A stretch of DNA of 63,022 nt from Mycobacterium sp. 1245111.1. GTDB taxonomy: Bacteria > Actinomycetota > Actinomycetes > Mycobacteriales > Mycobacteriaceae. The DNA lies in assembly GCF_001673405.1 (NCBI RefSeq), contig NZ_LZLV01000042.1, positions 1 through 63,022 on the forward strand. The letters are read 5' to 3'. Under the pieces are notes generated by a model, which saw only the letters and a list, made by a program, of their open reading frames with translations, ran no database searches and was not told the origin of the DNA. Position 1 is the first letter of the stretch. Each line of letters opens with the position of its first letter. Positions 44,314-53,353 of this stretch are shown in pieces. Position numbers and translations under genes: made by a program.

Positions 44314-45849
44314 ATGTCGAGCCATCCGCAGACCATTCCTGCGGCGTTGGACCACATCGCGGGCGAACTCCCCGACCACGATGCCCTGGTCACCGAGGAT
44401 CGGACGCTGACATTCGACGAGTTGCGGGACGAGGTGCGCGGTGCCGCCGCGGCGATGATCGATCTCGGCGTGAACCCGGGCGACCGGGTGGCGATCTGGT
44501 CACCGAACACCTGGCAGTGGGTCGTCGCCTGTCTGGCCACGCATTACGCGGGCGCCACCGTCGTCCCGCTGAACACGCGGTACACCGCCGCCGAGGCCTC
44601 CGACATCCTGGCCCGCACCGGCGCTCCACTGCTGATCGGCATGGGCACGTTCCTCGGAGCGGACCGGGTCGGCGACCTCGACCGCTCGTCGCTGCCGGAC
44701 CTGCGGCACGTCGTGCGGATCCCGGTCGAGGCGGACGACGGGACGTGGGACGAGTTCATGCAGCACGGCACCGACCTCGCGGCGGCCGACGCGCGCGCGG
44801 CGGCGGTCCGGCCCGACGACGTCTCCGACGTCCTGTTCACCTCCGGCACCACCGGCCGCAGCAAGGGCGTGCTGTGTGCGCACCGGCAGTCGCTGGCCGG
44901 GTCGGCGTCGTGGGCGGCGTGCGGGAAGATCACCAGCGACGACCGTTACCTCTGCATCAACCCGTTCTTCCACAACTTCGGCTACAAGGCCGGAATCCTG
45001 GCCTGCCTGCAGACCGGCGCCACGCTGATCCCTCAGCTCACCTTCGACGCCGAGCAGGCGCTGCGCGCGGTCGCCGAACACCGGATCACCGTGCTGCCCG
45101 GACCGCCGACCATCTACCAAACCCTGCTCGACCATCCCTCGCGCGGCAGCTACGACCTGAGTTCGTTGCGGTTCGCGGTCACCGGCGCGGCGACCGTGCC
45201 GGTGGTGTTGATCGAGCGGATGCAGAACGAACTCGACTTCGACATCGTGCTGACCGCGTACGGGCTCACCGAGTCCAACGGGATGGGCACCATGTGCCGG
45301 GCCGACGACGACGCGGTCACGGTCGCGAATACCTGCGGGCGACCGATCGCCGATTTCGAGCTGAGCATTAACGGGGTGCATGACGGCGAAACAGGTGAGG
45401 TGCTGCTGCGCGGCCCCAACGTGATGCTCGGCTACCTCGACGATCCTGACGCCACCGCGGCGGCGATCGACACCGACGGCTGGCTGCACACCGGTGACGT
45501 CGGAAAGTTGGATGCCGCAGGCAATCTCCAGATCACCGACCGGCTCAAAGACATGTACATCTGCGGTGGCTTCAACGTCTACCCCGCCGAGATCGAACAG
45601 GTGCTGGCCCGCCTCGACGGCGTGCTGGACTGCGCGGTGATCGGGGTACCCGACGAACGGCTCGGCGAGGTCGGCCGGGCGTTCCTGGTGACGCGACCCG
45701 ATGCCAGGCTCGACGAGAAATCGGTAATCGCCTACACGCGTGAGTATTTGGCGAACTTCAAGGCCCCACGTTCGGTGAGGTTTGTCGACGCGCTGCCCCG
45801 CAACGCGGGCGGCAAGGTCGTCAAACCGCTACTGCGGGAGATGGCGTAA
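44314..45849 (+). CDS. fadD3: HIP-CoA ligase FadD3
   Basis: A 511-residue acyl-CoA synthetase/ligase. Motifs are LFTSGTTGRSKGV (P-loop), AYGLTESNGMG, LHTGDVG, LKDMYICGGFNVYPAEIEQ and a C-terminal GGKVVKP with the adenylation Lys. FadD3 activates HIP (the ring C/D propionate) to its CoA ester, the entry step of ring C/D degradation. The ATG at 44314 has GAGGGAG upstream; an in-frame ATG 45 nt earlier is not supported by the family. It is followed directly by fadE31. Confidence 0.96.
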   Translation: MSSHPQTIPAALDHIAGELPDHDALVTEDRTLTFDELRDEVRGAAAAMIDLGVNPGDRVAIWSPNTWQWVVACLATHYAGATVVPLNTRYTAAEASDILARTGAPLLIGMGTFLGADRVGDLDRSSLPDLRHVVRIPVEADDGTWDEFMQHGTDLAAADARAAAVRPDDVSDVLFTSGTTGRSKGVLCAHRQSLAGSASWAACGKITSDDRYLCINPFFHNFGYKAGILACLQTGATLIPQLTFDAEQALRAVAEHRITVLPGPPTIYQTLLDHPSRGSYDLSSLRFAVTGAATVPVVLIERMQNELDFDIVLTAYGLTESNGMGTMCRADDDAVTVANTCGRPIADFELSINGVHDGETGEVLLRGPNVMLGYLDDPDATAAAIDTDGWLHTGDVGKLDAAGNLQITDRLKDMYICGGFNVYPAEIEQVLARLDGVLDCAVIGVPDERLGEVGRAFLVTRPDARLDEKSVIAYTREYLANFKAPRSVRFVDALPRNAGGKVVKPLLREMA

Positions 45850-46983
45850 ATGGATCTGCAATTCGACGACGAGACGCTGGCCTTCCAGCGGGAGGTGCGC
45901 GAATTCCTCTCGTCGCACAGGGATGCGTTTCCGACGCATTCCTACGACACGGCGGAGGGTTTCGAGCAGCACCGTCGTTGGGACAAAGTGCTTTTCGATG
46001 CCGGTCTGTCGGTGATCACCTGGCCGGAGAAATACGGCGGTCGCGACGCCACCCTGCTGCAGTGGGTGGTCTACGAGGAGGAGTACTTCCGCGCCGGGGC
46101 GCCCGGACGCGTCAGCGCCAACGGCACGTCGATGCTGGCGCCGACGCTGTTCGCGCATGGCACCGACGAGCAACTCGACCGGATTCTCCCCAAGATGGCC
46201 AGCGGCGAGGAGATTTGGGCGCAGGCCTGGTCGGAGCCGGAGTCCGGCAGCGACCTCGCCTCGTTGCGGTCGACGGCGACGCGCACCGACGGCGGCTGGC
46301 TGCTCAACGGCCAGAAGATCTGGAGCTCGCGAGCACCGTTTGGCGACAGGGCTTTTGGGCTGTTCCGCTCTGACCCCGAGGCGCAACGGCACAGCGGGTT
46401 GACGTACTTCATGTTCGACCTCGACGCGGACGGGATCACCGTCCGGCCGATCGCTCAACTCGGCGGCGACACTGGGTTCGGGGAGATCTTCCTCGACGAC
46501 GTGTTCGTCCCTGACGCCGACGTGATCGGCGCGGTCAACGACGGTTGGCGGGCCGCGATGAGCACATCCAGCAACGAGCGGGGCATGTCGCTGCGCAGCC
46601 CGGCGCGGTTCCTGGCGTCCGCGGAGCGCCTGGCCGAGGTATGGAAAACCAACGGCGACAGTTCCTTCGGAGACCAGGTCGCAGACGCCTGGATCAAAGC
46701 GCAGGCCTACCGGCTGCACACGTTCGGCACCGTGACCCGGCTGACGGGCGGCGGCGAGCTGGGTGCCGAGTCGTCGGTGACCAAGGTGTTCTGGTCAGAC
46801 CTGGACGTGGCGATCCATCAGACCGCACTGGAGATCCGCGGCGCCGACGGCGAATTGGCCGACGGCTGGACCGACGGGCTGCTGTTTGCGCTCGGCGGTC
46901 CGATCTACGCCGGCACCAACGAGATTCAGCGCAACATCATCGCCGAGCGGCTGCTGGGACTGCCGCGGGAGAAGAGCAAATGA
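45850..46983 (+). CDS. fadE31: Acyl-CoA dehydrogenase FadE31
   Basis: A 377-residue acyl-CoA dehydrogenase, the same length as Rv3562, with AQAWSEPESGSDLASLRS, WLLNGQKIWSSRAPFGDRAF and IYAGTNEIQRNIIAERLLG. The ATG follows the fadD3 stop with no gap (TAAATG). FadE31 acts with FadE32 and FadE33 in the late dehydrogenation of the ring C/D fragment; the three are expected to form mixed complexes. Confidence 0.93.
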   Translation: MDLQFDDETLAFQREVREFLSSHRDAFPTHSYDTAEGFEQHRRWDKVLFDAGLSVITWPEKYGGRDATLLQWVVYEEEYFRAGAPGRVSANGTSMLAPTLFAHGTDEQLDRILPKMASGEEIWAQAWSEPESGSDLASLRSTATRTDGGWLLNGQKIWSSRAPFGDRAFGLFRSDPEAQRHSGLTYFMFDLDADGITVRPIAQLGGDTGFGEIFLDDVFVPDADVIGAVNDGWRAAMSTSSNERGMSLRSPARFLASAERLAEVWKTNGDSSFGDQVADAWIKAQAYRLHTFGTVTRLTGGGELGAESSVTKVFWSDLDVAIHQTALEIRGADGELADGWTDGLLFALGGPIYAGTNEIQRNIIAERLLGLPREKSK

Positions 46984-47936
46984 GATTTGACCTCGACGAG
47001 CAACAGCGCGACTTCGCCGCCAGCATCGACGCGGCGCTCACGGCGGCCGACGTGCCGAGCGCTGTGCGCGCCTGGGCGGGTGGCGACACAGCTCCGGGTC
47101 GCAAGATCTGGGCGCAACTCGCCGACCTGGGCGTCACCGCGTTGGCGGTGCCCGAGCGGTTCGACGGCATCGACGCGCATCCCGTCGACCTCGTGGTCGC
47201 AATGGAGCGCCTGGGGCGCTGGTGTGTACCCGGTCCGGTCGTCGAATCCATTGCGGTCGCACCTATTTTGCTGGCCGACGACGAGCGGTCCGCCGCGCTC
47301 TCATCGGGTGAACTCATCGCCACGGTCGCCCTGCCTCCGCAGATGCCGCGGGCGGTGGACGCCGACGCAGCAGGGCTGGTTTTGGCCGCCGAGGAGAACG
47401 GCTGGGTGAGCGAAGCGCACGTCGGCGAACGCCGCGAGTCCGTCGACCCCAGCCGCCATCTGTTCGACGCCCAGGCCGTCTGCGAAGCGTGGCAGGCCGA
47501 CGTGTCCCGCGCCTACGAGTTCGGCGCGCTTGCGACGGCCGCCCAGCTGATCGGGGCGGGCCAGGCGCTGCTGGACGCCGCGGTCGACTATGCGAAACAG
47601 CGCACTCAGTTCGGCCGGGTCATCGGCTCGTATCAGGCGATCAAGCACAAGCTGGCCGACGTGCACATCGCGCTCGAGCTGGCGCGCCCGCTGGTGTACG
47701 GCGCCGCGCTGTCGCTGGCCGACTCGTCGCCCGACACCGCGCGAGATGTGAGCGCCGCCAAGGCTTCCGCGTCGGACGCCGCTTTGCTGGCCGCGCGATC
47801 GGCCTTGCAGACACACGGCGCGATCGGCTTCACCGCCGAGCATGACCTGTCGCTGTGGCTGCTGCGGGTGCAGGCGCTGCGCCCGGCTTGGGGCGACCCC
47901 GCGGCGCACCGACGACGCGTTCTGGAGGCACTGTGA
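46980..47936 (+). CDS. fadE32: Acyl-CoA dehydrogenase FadE32
   Basis: A 318-residue, shorter acyl-CoA dehydrogenase paralogue with KQRTQFGRVIGSYQAIKHKLADVHIA and a C-terminal HGAIGFTAEHDLSLWLLRVQAL. Short members such as this supply part of the flavin site in hetero-tetrameric enzymes. The ATG overlaps the fadE31 stop (ATGA). It is closest in layout to fadE33, the next gene. Confidence 0.92.
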   Translation: MRFDLDEQQRDFAASIDAALTAADVPSAVRAWAGGDTAPGRKIWAQLADLGVTALAVPERFDGIDAHPVDLVVAMERLGRWCVPGPVVESIAVAPILLADDERSAALSSGELIATVALPPQMPRAVDADAAGLVLAAEENGWVSEAHVGERRESVDPSRHLFDAQAVCEAWQADVSRAYEFGALATAAQLIGAGQALLDAAVDYAKQRTQFGRVIGSYQAIKHKLADVHIALELARPLVYGAALSLADSSPDTARDVSAAKASASDAALLAARSALQTHGAIGFTAEHDLSLWLLRVQALRPAWGDPAAHRRRVLEAL

Positions 47937-48880
47937 GTTCGAGTGACGAACGGGAGCTGCTGCGCGAGACCGTCGCGGCGCTGGTGACCAAGCATGCGTC
48001 CCCTGCCGCGGTGCGCGAGGCGATGGAATCCGAACCCGGCTATGACGAATCGCTGTGGCGGCTGTTGTGCGAACAGGTCGGTGCGGCCGCGTTAGTGGTG
48101 CCCGAGGAATTCGGCGGCGCCGGAGGCACTCTCGGCGACGCGGCTGTCGTCATCGAGGAACTGGGCAAGAACCTGGTGCCCAGCCCGCTGCTCGGCACCA
48201 CGCTGGCCGAGCTCGCGCTGCTGGCCGCCGACCAGCCCGACGCGGACACACTGGCGTCGCTGGCCGAGGGCGCCGCGATCGGCGCGGTGGTGTTCGACCC
48301 CGACTACGTGGTCAACGGCGACGTGGCCGATGTCGTGATCGAGGCCCACGACGGCACGCTCGCGCGATGGACGGAATTCGACGCCGAGGCCGTCACCCCG
48401 ATGGATCCGACCCGGCGGCTGGCCCGCGTCACACCGGCCAACACGACACCGCTCGGCGCCGATCCCGGTGTCGCCGATGCGGCGGCGATACTGTTGGCCG
48501 CCGAACAGGTCGGTGCGGCCGCCCGCTGCCTGGAGTTGACCGTCGACTACACCAAGGAACGACAGCAGTTCGGTCGCGCGATCGGCAGCTTTCAGGCGCT
48601 CAAGCACCGGATGGCCGACCTTTATGTCGCGGTGCAGGCGGCCCGCGCCGTGGTGAACGATGCCGCCGACGCCCCGTCACCGACCGCTGCGGCGTTGGCC
48701 CGCGTGGCGGCCAGCGAGGCGTTCAGCAGGGTGGCCGCCGAGGGCATCCAGTTGCACGGCGGCATCGCGATCACGTGGGAACACGACATGCAGCTGTACT
48801 TCAAACGCGCACACGGCAGTTCGCAACTGCTGGGTTCGCCGCGCGAGCACTTGCGCCGACTCGAATCCGAAGTGTTCTAG
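47933..48880 (+). CDS. fadE33: Acyl-CoA dehydrogenase FadE33
   Basis: A 315-residue short acyl-CoA dehydrogenase with TKERQQFGRAIGSFQALKHRMADLYVAVQAA and HGGIAITWEHDMQLYFKRA. GTG at 47933 overlaps the fadE32 stop (GTGA). Its last codons (Glu-Val-Phe-stop, GAAGTGTTCTAG) also look like a KstR half-site plus the start of a -10 for aspB; see findings. Confidence 0.92.
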   Translation: MSSSDERELLRETVAALVTKHASPAAVREAMESEPGYDESLWRLLCEQVGAAALVVPEEFGGAGGTLGDAAVVIEELGKNLVPSPLLGTTLAELALLAADQPDADTLASLAEGAAIGAVVFDPDYVVNGDVADVVIEAHDGTLARWTEFDAEAVTPMDPTRRLARVTPANTTPLGADPGVADAAAILLAAEQVGAAARCLELTVDYTKERQQFGRAIGSFQALKHRMADLYVAVQAARAVVNDAADAPSPTAAALARVAASEAFSRVAAEGIQLHGGIAITWEHDMQLYFKRAHGSSQLLGSPREHLRRLESEVF

Positions 48881-48890
48881 CCTTGACCAC
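48872..48890 (+). promoter_or_regulatory. Possible internal promoter of aspB with a KstR-like half-site
   Basis: GTGTTCTAGCCTTGACCAC precedes the ATG at 48891. TAGCCT (48878-48883) fits TANNNT, 7 nt from the ATG, and GTTCTAG is a perfect KstR half-site. The left half (ATCCGAA) matches poorly. The segment is also the coding end of fadE33, so it may be coincidence. Confidence 0.4.
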
Positions 48891-50057
48891 ATGACCGATG
48901 GCGTCGCGCTACGCGCCGGCATTCCGCCGTTCTATGTGATGGACGTGTGGCTGGCGGCCGCCGAACGTCAGCGCAGCCACGGCGATCTGGTAAACCTGTC
49001 GGCGGGTCAGCCGAGCGCCGGGGCGCCGGAGCCGGTGCGCGCCGCGGCGGTCGATGCGCTGAATCGCAATCAGCTCGGTTACACGGTCGCGCTGGGGATT
49101 CCGGAACTGCGGTCGGCGATCGCGGCGTCGTATCTCGACCGCTACGGCGTGCAGGCCGGCGTCGACGACGTGGTGATCACAACGGGATCGTCCGGCGGCT
49201 TTCTGCTGGCATTCCTGTCGTGCTTCGACGTCGGCGACCGCGTGGCGGTCAGCAGTCCCGGATACCCCTGCTATCGCAACATCCTGTCGGCGCTGGGGTG
49301 CGAGGTCGTGGTGATCGAATGCGGTCCCGAGACCCGCTTCCAGCCGACCGCGCAAATGCTGGCCGACCTGGACCCCCCGGTCAAGGGTGTCGTCGTGGCC
49401 AGCCCGGCCAACCCGACCGGTACGGTCATCCCGCCCGAGGAGCTCGCGGCGATCGCATCCTGGTGCGACGCTTCGGGCGTGCGGCTGATCAGCGACGAGG
49501 TATACCACGGGCTGGTGTACGAGGGTGCCCCGCAGACCAGTTGCGCGTGGAGTACGTCGCGAAATGCATTTGTGGTCAACAGCTTTTCCAAGTATTTCGC
49601 GATGACGGGGTGGCGGCTGGGCTGGCTGCTGGTGCCGACCGAGCTGCGGCGGGCGGTGGATCGTCTAACCGGAAACTTCACCATCTGCCCACCCGTGTTG
49701 TCGCAGTACGCCGCTCTCGAGGCGTTCACGCCCGACTCGGTTCGGGAAGCCGAAGGACACCTGCATCACTACGCCGCGAATCGCGCGACGCTGCTCGACG
49801 GTCTTCGGCACATCGGGATCGACCGGTTAGCCCCGACCGACGGTGCGTTCTACGTCTATGCCGACGTATCCGACTTCACCGACGACTCTTTTGCGTTCTG
49901 TTCAAAGTTGTTGGCCGACACCGGGGTAGCGATAGCACCCGGCATCGACTTCGATCCGCAGCGTGGCGGCTCCTACGTCCGGCTTTCCTTCGCCGGCCCG
50001 TCGAGTGACATCGAGGAAGCGTTGCGCCGAATCGATTCCTGGCTGCCCGGCCGCTAG
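48891..50057 (+). CDS. aspB: PLP-dependent class I aminotransferase (AspB, Rv3565 homologue)
   Basis: A 388-residue fold-type I aminotransferase, the same length as Rv3565. Landmarks are ASPANPTGTVIPPEELA (ANPTG), SDEVYHGLVY, and the PLP Lys in VVNSFSKYFAMTGWRLGW, with the C-terminal YVRLSFA Arg. The true amino-acid substrate is not known, and no clear link to sterols exists beyond conserved gene order. It lies 10 nt after fadE33. Its stop shares CTAG with the convergent nat gene. Confidence 0.9.
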   Translation: MTDGVALRAGIPPFYVMDVWLAAAERQRSHGDLVNLSAGQPSAGAPEPVRAAAVDALNRNQLGYTVALGIPELRSAIAASYLDRYGVQAGVDDVVITTGSSGGFLLAFLSCFDVGDRVAVSSPGYPCYRNILSALGCEVVVIECGPETRFQPTAQMLADLDPPVKGVVVASPANPTGTVIPPEELAAIASWCDASGVRLISDEVYHGLVYEGAPQTSCAWSTSRNAFVVNSFSKYFAMTGWRLGWLLVPTELRRAVDRLTGNFTICPPVLSQYAALEAFTPDSVREAEGHLHHYAANRATLLDGLRHIGIDRLAPTDGAFYVYADVSDFTDDSFAFCSKLLADTGVAIAPGIDFDPQRGGSYVRLSFAGPSSDIEEALRRIDSWLPGR

Positions 50058-50890
50058 GGCGCCACTTCCGCAAGGCGGGCTTCAAGCCGCGCGCGTTCAC
50101 CGGCGTCTGCCACGTTGATGCCGAAGCGGTCGGCCAACGTGTCGACTACGGCTGCGGCGTCGGTTAATTCGATCTTGTTCGTCCCGCCGTTGCCATGGAT
50201 GGCCAGGTGGCGACCCGACAGGTTGCATCGACCGTCAGCGGTGACCATCGAGGCGATCAGGTCGGTGACGAAATGCGACGAGGGATGAGTCGACACGAAC
50301 CAGCTGGCCACCAACAGGTCGATCGGAGGCGCTGTCCTGGTGGCGAATTCGTACAGCGATTGCCATCCGCCGCGAATCTCCGCCTGCAACACCAGGATGT
50401 CGCCGCGACTCTGCAACCGATATGGCTCGTGGGTGGTCTGCTGGATGCTGCCGGTTTCCAATCGCAGGGGCGACGTCGGCGTCTGGCCGCCGAAACCCAC
50501 GTCGACCAGGAACAGCTGCGGCGCACCGGGCGGCGCCACCCCGAGCAGCGTGTGGGTCTGCGACGGCACCGGCGAGCCAGGCTCGTGCATCCAGACCACC
50601 CTGGCAGCGAAGCGTCGCACGCCGAAGCCCAACTCCTCGAGGACGTAACCCATCAGACCGTTGTGCTCGTAGCAGTAGCCACCGCGGCGTCGGTGAACCA
50701 GCTTGTCGACCAATGCCTCTGGGCTCAGGTCGTCCACCGGCACACCCAACAGCGGATCGAGGTTCTCGAACGCGATGCTGCGGGTGTGTGCGGTGATCAG
50801 CTCCTGCAGGACGTCGAGAGTCGGCTCGGCCTCGCCGCGGTAGCCGATCCGTTCGAAGTAACCGGGTAGATCCAACGTCATGTGGGCCAT
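50054..50890 (-). CDS. nat: Arylamine N-acetyltransferase NAT
   Basis: A 278-residue NAT. The catalytic Cys lies in RRRGGYCYEHNGLMGYVLEELG, the His in QTHTLLGVAPPG or TTHEPYRLQ, and the Asp in FLVDVGFGGQTPTSPLRLE. In M. tuberculosis nat is part of the hsa transcript region, and NAT uses propionyl-CoA from sterol breakdown as well as acetyl-CoA. Two starts are possible: 50890 (annotated) and 50881, which aligns with the M. tuberculosis N-terminus (MTLDLPGYF). Here the gene is separated from hsaB by an inserted block of four genes. Confidence 0.93.
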   Translation of the reverse strand: MAHMTLDLPGYFERIGYRGEAEPTLDVLQELITAHTRSIAFENLDPLLGVPVDDLSPEALVDKLVHRRRGGYCYEHNGLMGYVLEELGFGVRRFAARVVWMHEPGSPVPSQTHTLLGVAPPGAPQLFLVDVGFGGQTPTSPLRLETGSIQQTTHEPYRLQSRGDILVLQAEIRGGWQSLYEFATRTAPPIDLLVASWFVSTHPSSHFVTDLIASMVTADGRCNLSGRHLAIHGNGGTNKIELTDAAAVVDTLADRFGINVADAGERARLEARLAEVAP

Positions 50891-50911
50891 TGTGGACCCA
50901 CGACGGCCGGG

Positions 50912-51994
50912 TCATGCCACGCGGGCCTCCACCAGGCTCAACGGCGATGCGGTCGGCACCAGCCGGGTCATCTCAAAACCAGCCTGCCTGAGCAGGTTTC
51001 GGTATTCGGCGGCAGTGCGCTCCCGGGCCCCCAGATTCAGCAGCATCTCCAGGTCGGCCCATTTGCCGGCGAAGTCGCGGTCGTGGTCGGGGATCACCAA
51101 TTCGACCAGAAGAACGGTGGCCTGCTCGCCCGCGGCGGCGCGCACATTGCGCAGGATCTGCACCGCCTTGTCGTCGGGCCAGTCATGAATGATGTTCTTC
51201 AGCACGTACACGTCGCCACCAGGCGGCACCGCGTCGAAGAACGACCCCACCTCGACCCGGACGCGATCAGCCATCCTGGTGTAGCACAGGATCTTTGACA
51301 CGGTCGACACGACGGCCGGCAGGTCGTAGAGGACCCCCTGGACGCCCGATGTCGCCGCGAGAATGTTTGCCAGCAGGAGGCCGTGCCCGCCACCTACGTC
51401 GACAATCGTCGGATACGGACTGAAGTCGTAGGCCGCGACCACCGTAGCGTCGGTCAGCGCGGAGATACTGGACATGGTTTGGTTGAAGAGTTCCGCGTGG
51501 AGCGAATCCTCGGCGAAATAGTCGAAGCTCTCCTTGCCGTGCAGCACGGGCACGACGGATCGTCCGGTGCGGATCGACTCGGCCAGCATCGTCCAGCGGT
51601 CACGCTGTTCGCGTGACCCGTAGAATTGCGCGGCCGCCTTCATCGACACATCGGCATCCGAACACAGCGTTCGGGCAAGGGAATTCAGCTCGTAGCGGCC
51701 GTCGTGGCGTCGACGGAAGACGCCACGGCCGATCAACGCCCGCAGCAGACGGCCCAGCGCGTCCGGGTTGGCGCCAACGCGTTTCGCCAACTCGTCGATG
51801 GTCAGCGGCCGGGCGGCCAGCGCGTCCGCGACGCCGAGGTCGGCGGCAGCGGTGATTGCCTGCGACTGCCAGGTCGCGACGATCATCTCCATCATCGCGG
51901 CGGGCGCGGGCAACAGACGCTGGTTGAGTCGATACAGGTGGTGGCGAATCCGCTCCACGAATCGGGCCGCGGTGACCGGCGGAACGTTGGCCAT
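50912..51994 (-). CDS. SAM-dependent O-methyltransferase with dimerisation domain
   Basis: A 360-residue enzyme of the Methyltransf_2 type. The N-terminal winged-helix dimerisation domain (QAITAAADLGVADALAARPL, LGRLLRALIGRGVF) is followed by the SAM motif TIVDVGGGHGLLLANIL, DLPAVV, and the catalytic-His segment VLKNIIHDWPDDKAVQILRN. Such enzymes methylate hydroxylated aromatic or polyketide-like compounds. The ATG at 51994 overlaps the stop of the FAD monooxygenase (TGATG), so the two act together. It is not part of the M. tuberculosis locus as I know it. Confidence 0.85.
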   Translation of the reverse strand: MANVPPVTAARFVERIRHHLYRLNQRLLPAPAAMMEMIVATWQSQAITAAADLGVADALAARPLTIDELAKRVGANPDALGRLLRALIGRGVFRRRHDGRYELNSLARTLCSDADVSMKAAAQFYGSREQRDRWTMLAESIRTGRSVVPVLHGKESFDYFAEDSLHAELFNQTMSSISALTDATVVAAYDFSPYPTIVDVGGGHGLLLANILAATSGVQGVLYDLPAVVSTVSKILCYTRMADRVRVEVGSFFDAVPPGGDVYVLKNIIHDWPDDKAVQILRNVRAAAGEQATVLLVELVIPDHDRDFAGKWADLEMLLNLGARERTAAEYRNLLRQAGFEMTRLVPTASPLSLVEARVA

Positions 51995-53181
51995 CACCGC
52001 GCCTCGGCCGGGGTGGTGCTGATTGCCGCCGCGATGCCGCGGTGGCTCGTCCAGTCGATGAAACGGGTCAATGCCCAGGTCATCACCCGGTCAGGGATGA
52101 GCGCCGCGGGACGCAGCGCGGCTTCGCTGCGGGACACCTGTTGTGTGGTCACCCACGACACGGCGCGGACTCTGCGGCGGCGGGCTTTCTCGTAGCGACG
52201 CAACGCGCCGCAGACGTCACTGGCATTGGCCAGCGCCGTGCGCAACACCATGGTGTCCAGCAGCGCCTGGTTGGTTCCTTGAGCCAGCGTGGGCGGCATG
52301 GTGTGCGCGGCGTCCCCGAGCAGCGTGACCGCGCCGGTGCCGGTGTCCGGCACGGGATGCCGATAATGCGGAAAGGGTGACGCGGCCAGATCTTCGTCGG
52401 TCAAGGTGGAGAGCACTTCGTCGGCCAGATCGGACCATCCCGCGAAATGCTGACGGATCACCTCGATCGGCCGTTGCGGCCGCAGATAGCCTGGCGCCCA
52501 AGGTAAGTCGAACCACCACTGCATGTCGGTACCGCCGGCGGGCCACAGCCCCATGCTCCCGTGCTCGCCGATTATCATCCGCGCCACCCGCGGCTCGGTG
52601 ATGCGGGGAAGCGTGACCAGCCCCTGCCAGCTGCACCAGCCGGTCGGCCTCGCGGGCGCCGCGCCCAACACGTCACGGACCACGGAATGCAGGCCGTCGG
52701 CGCCGATCAACACATCTCCGGTCACGCTACGGCCGTCCCGCATCTCGACATGCACGCCGTCGCCGGAGTTGACCACGTTGACGACGCGGGCCCGGCAGTG
52801 AATGCGGTCGATTGGAAAACCGGTGAGCAGCCGTTCCAGCAGGACTCGTCGCGGGACCATCCGGATGGGTGCTCCCAACCGATTCACCATCCCGTCCAGG
52901 TCGATACTGGCCAGCGGTCGGCCCGACGACGTCGTGGCCCGCACGGCCGACAGCGGCTGGCCGGCGCCGGACATGTCGACACCGAGCTGATCGAGCACCG
53001 TCGCGCCGTTGGACCAGATCGTCACCGCACCGCCGCCGGCGGTGACGTCCGGCCGCTGGTCGAAGACGGTGACGTCGTGGCCGTCGCGTAGAAGCCCGCG
53101 GGCGGCGGCAATGCCGCTCACGCCCGCGCCCACCACCAGCACTCGTAGTTTCAATCGAAGCCCCGGCCTAATCCTCGGCAT
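51994..53181 (-). CDS. FAD-dependent aromatic-type monooxygenase
   Basis: A 395-residue group A flavoprotein monooxygenase. Motifs are VLVVGAGVSGIAAARGLLRD (GxGxxG), DVLIGADGLHSVVRDVLG (DG motif) and TLLGDAAHTMPPTLAQGTNQ (GD motif). This is the p-hydroxybenzoate-hydroxylase/TetX-like fold, and the enzyme would hydroxylate an aromatic or polyketide-like substrate. The start at 53181 overlaps the 38-residue ORF by 14 nt; a TTG 27 nt further in is possible. It is coupled to the O-methyltransferase, so a hydroxylation-then-methylation pair is likely. Confidence 0.85.
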   Translation of the reverse strand: MPRIRPGLRLKLRVLVVGAGVSGIAAARGLLRDGHDVTVFDQRPDVTAGGGAVTIWSNGATVLDQLGVDMSGAGQPLSAVRATTSSGRPLASIDLDGMVNRLGAPIRMVPRRVLLERLLTGFPIDRIHCRARVVNVVNSGDGVHVEMRDGRSVTGDVLIGADGLHSVVRDVLGAAPARPTGWCSWQGLVTLPRITEPRVARMIIGEHGSMGLWPAGGTDMQWWFDLPWAPGYLRPQRPIEVIRQHFAGWSDLADEVLSTLTDEDLAASPFPHYRHPVPDTGTGAVTLLGDAAHTMPPTLAQGTNQALLDTMVLRTALANASDVCGALRRYEKARRRRVRAVSWVTTQQVSRSEAALRPAALIPDRVMTWALTRFIDWTSHRGIAAAISTTPAEAR

Positions 53182-53284
53182 GCCGTTCGTAGTCCCACCG
53201 CTCCAGCCGCGCCTGCAGCGTCACCAGGCCAAACCCGACGACGGGAGCGCCGGCCAGGAAGTAGACCGTCAGCAGCGGAGTCAT
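53168..53284 (-). CDS. 38-residue putative membrane peptide
   Basis: ATG at 53284 to TAG at 53168 gives MTPLLTVYFLAGAPVVGFGL, then VTLQARLERWDYERHAED: one hydrophobic helix followed by a charged tail. GAGAGG lies 8-13 nt upstream of the ATG. Its 3' end overlaps the FAD monooxygenase start by 14 nt, so the three genes look like one operon. Short single-helix peptides encoded beside flavoenzymes occur in mycobacteria, but I cannot name a family. Confidence 0.6.
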   Translation of the reverse strand: MTPLLTVYFLAGAPVVGFGLVTLQARLERWDYERHAED

Positions 53285-53353
53285 TTCACATACCTCTCTA
53301 GGAACCTCTACTGCTAGCACGCAATACATCGGGGAATAGTTCAAACTGGGCGG

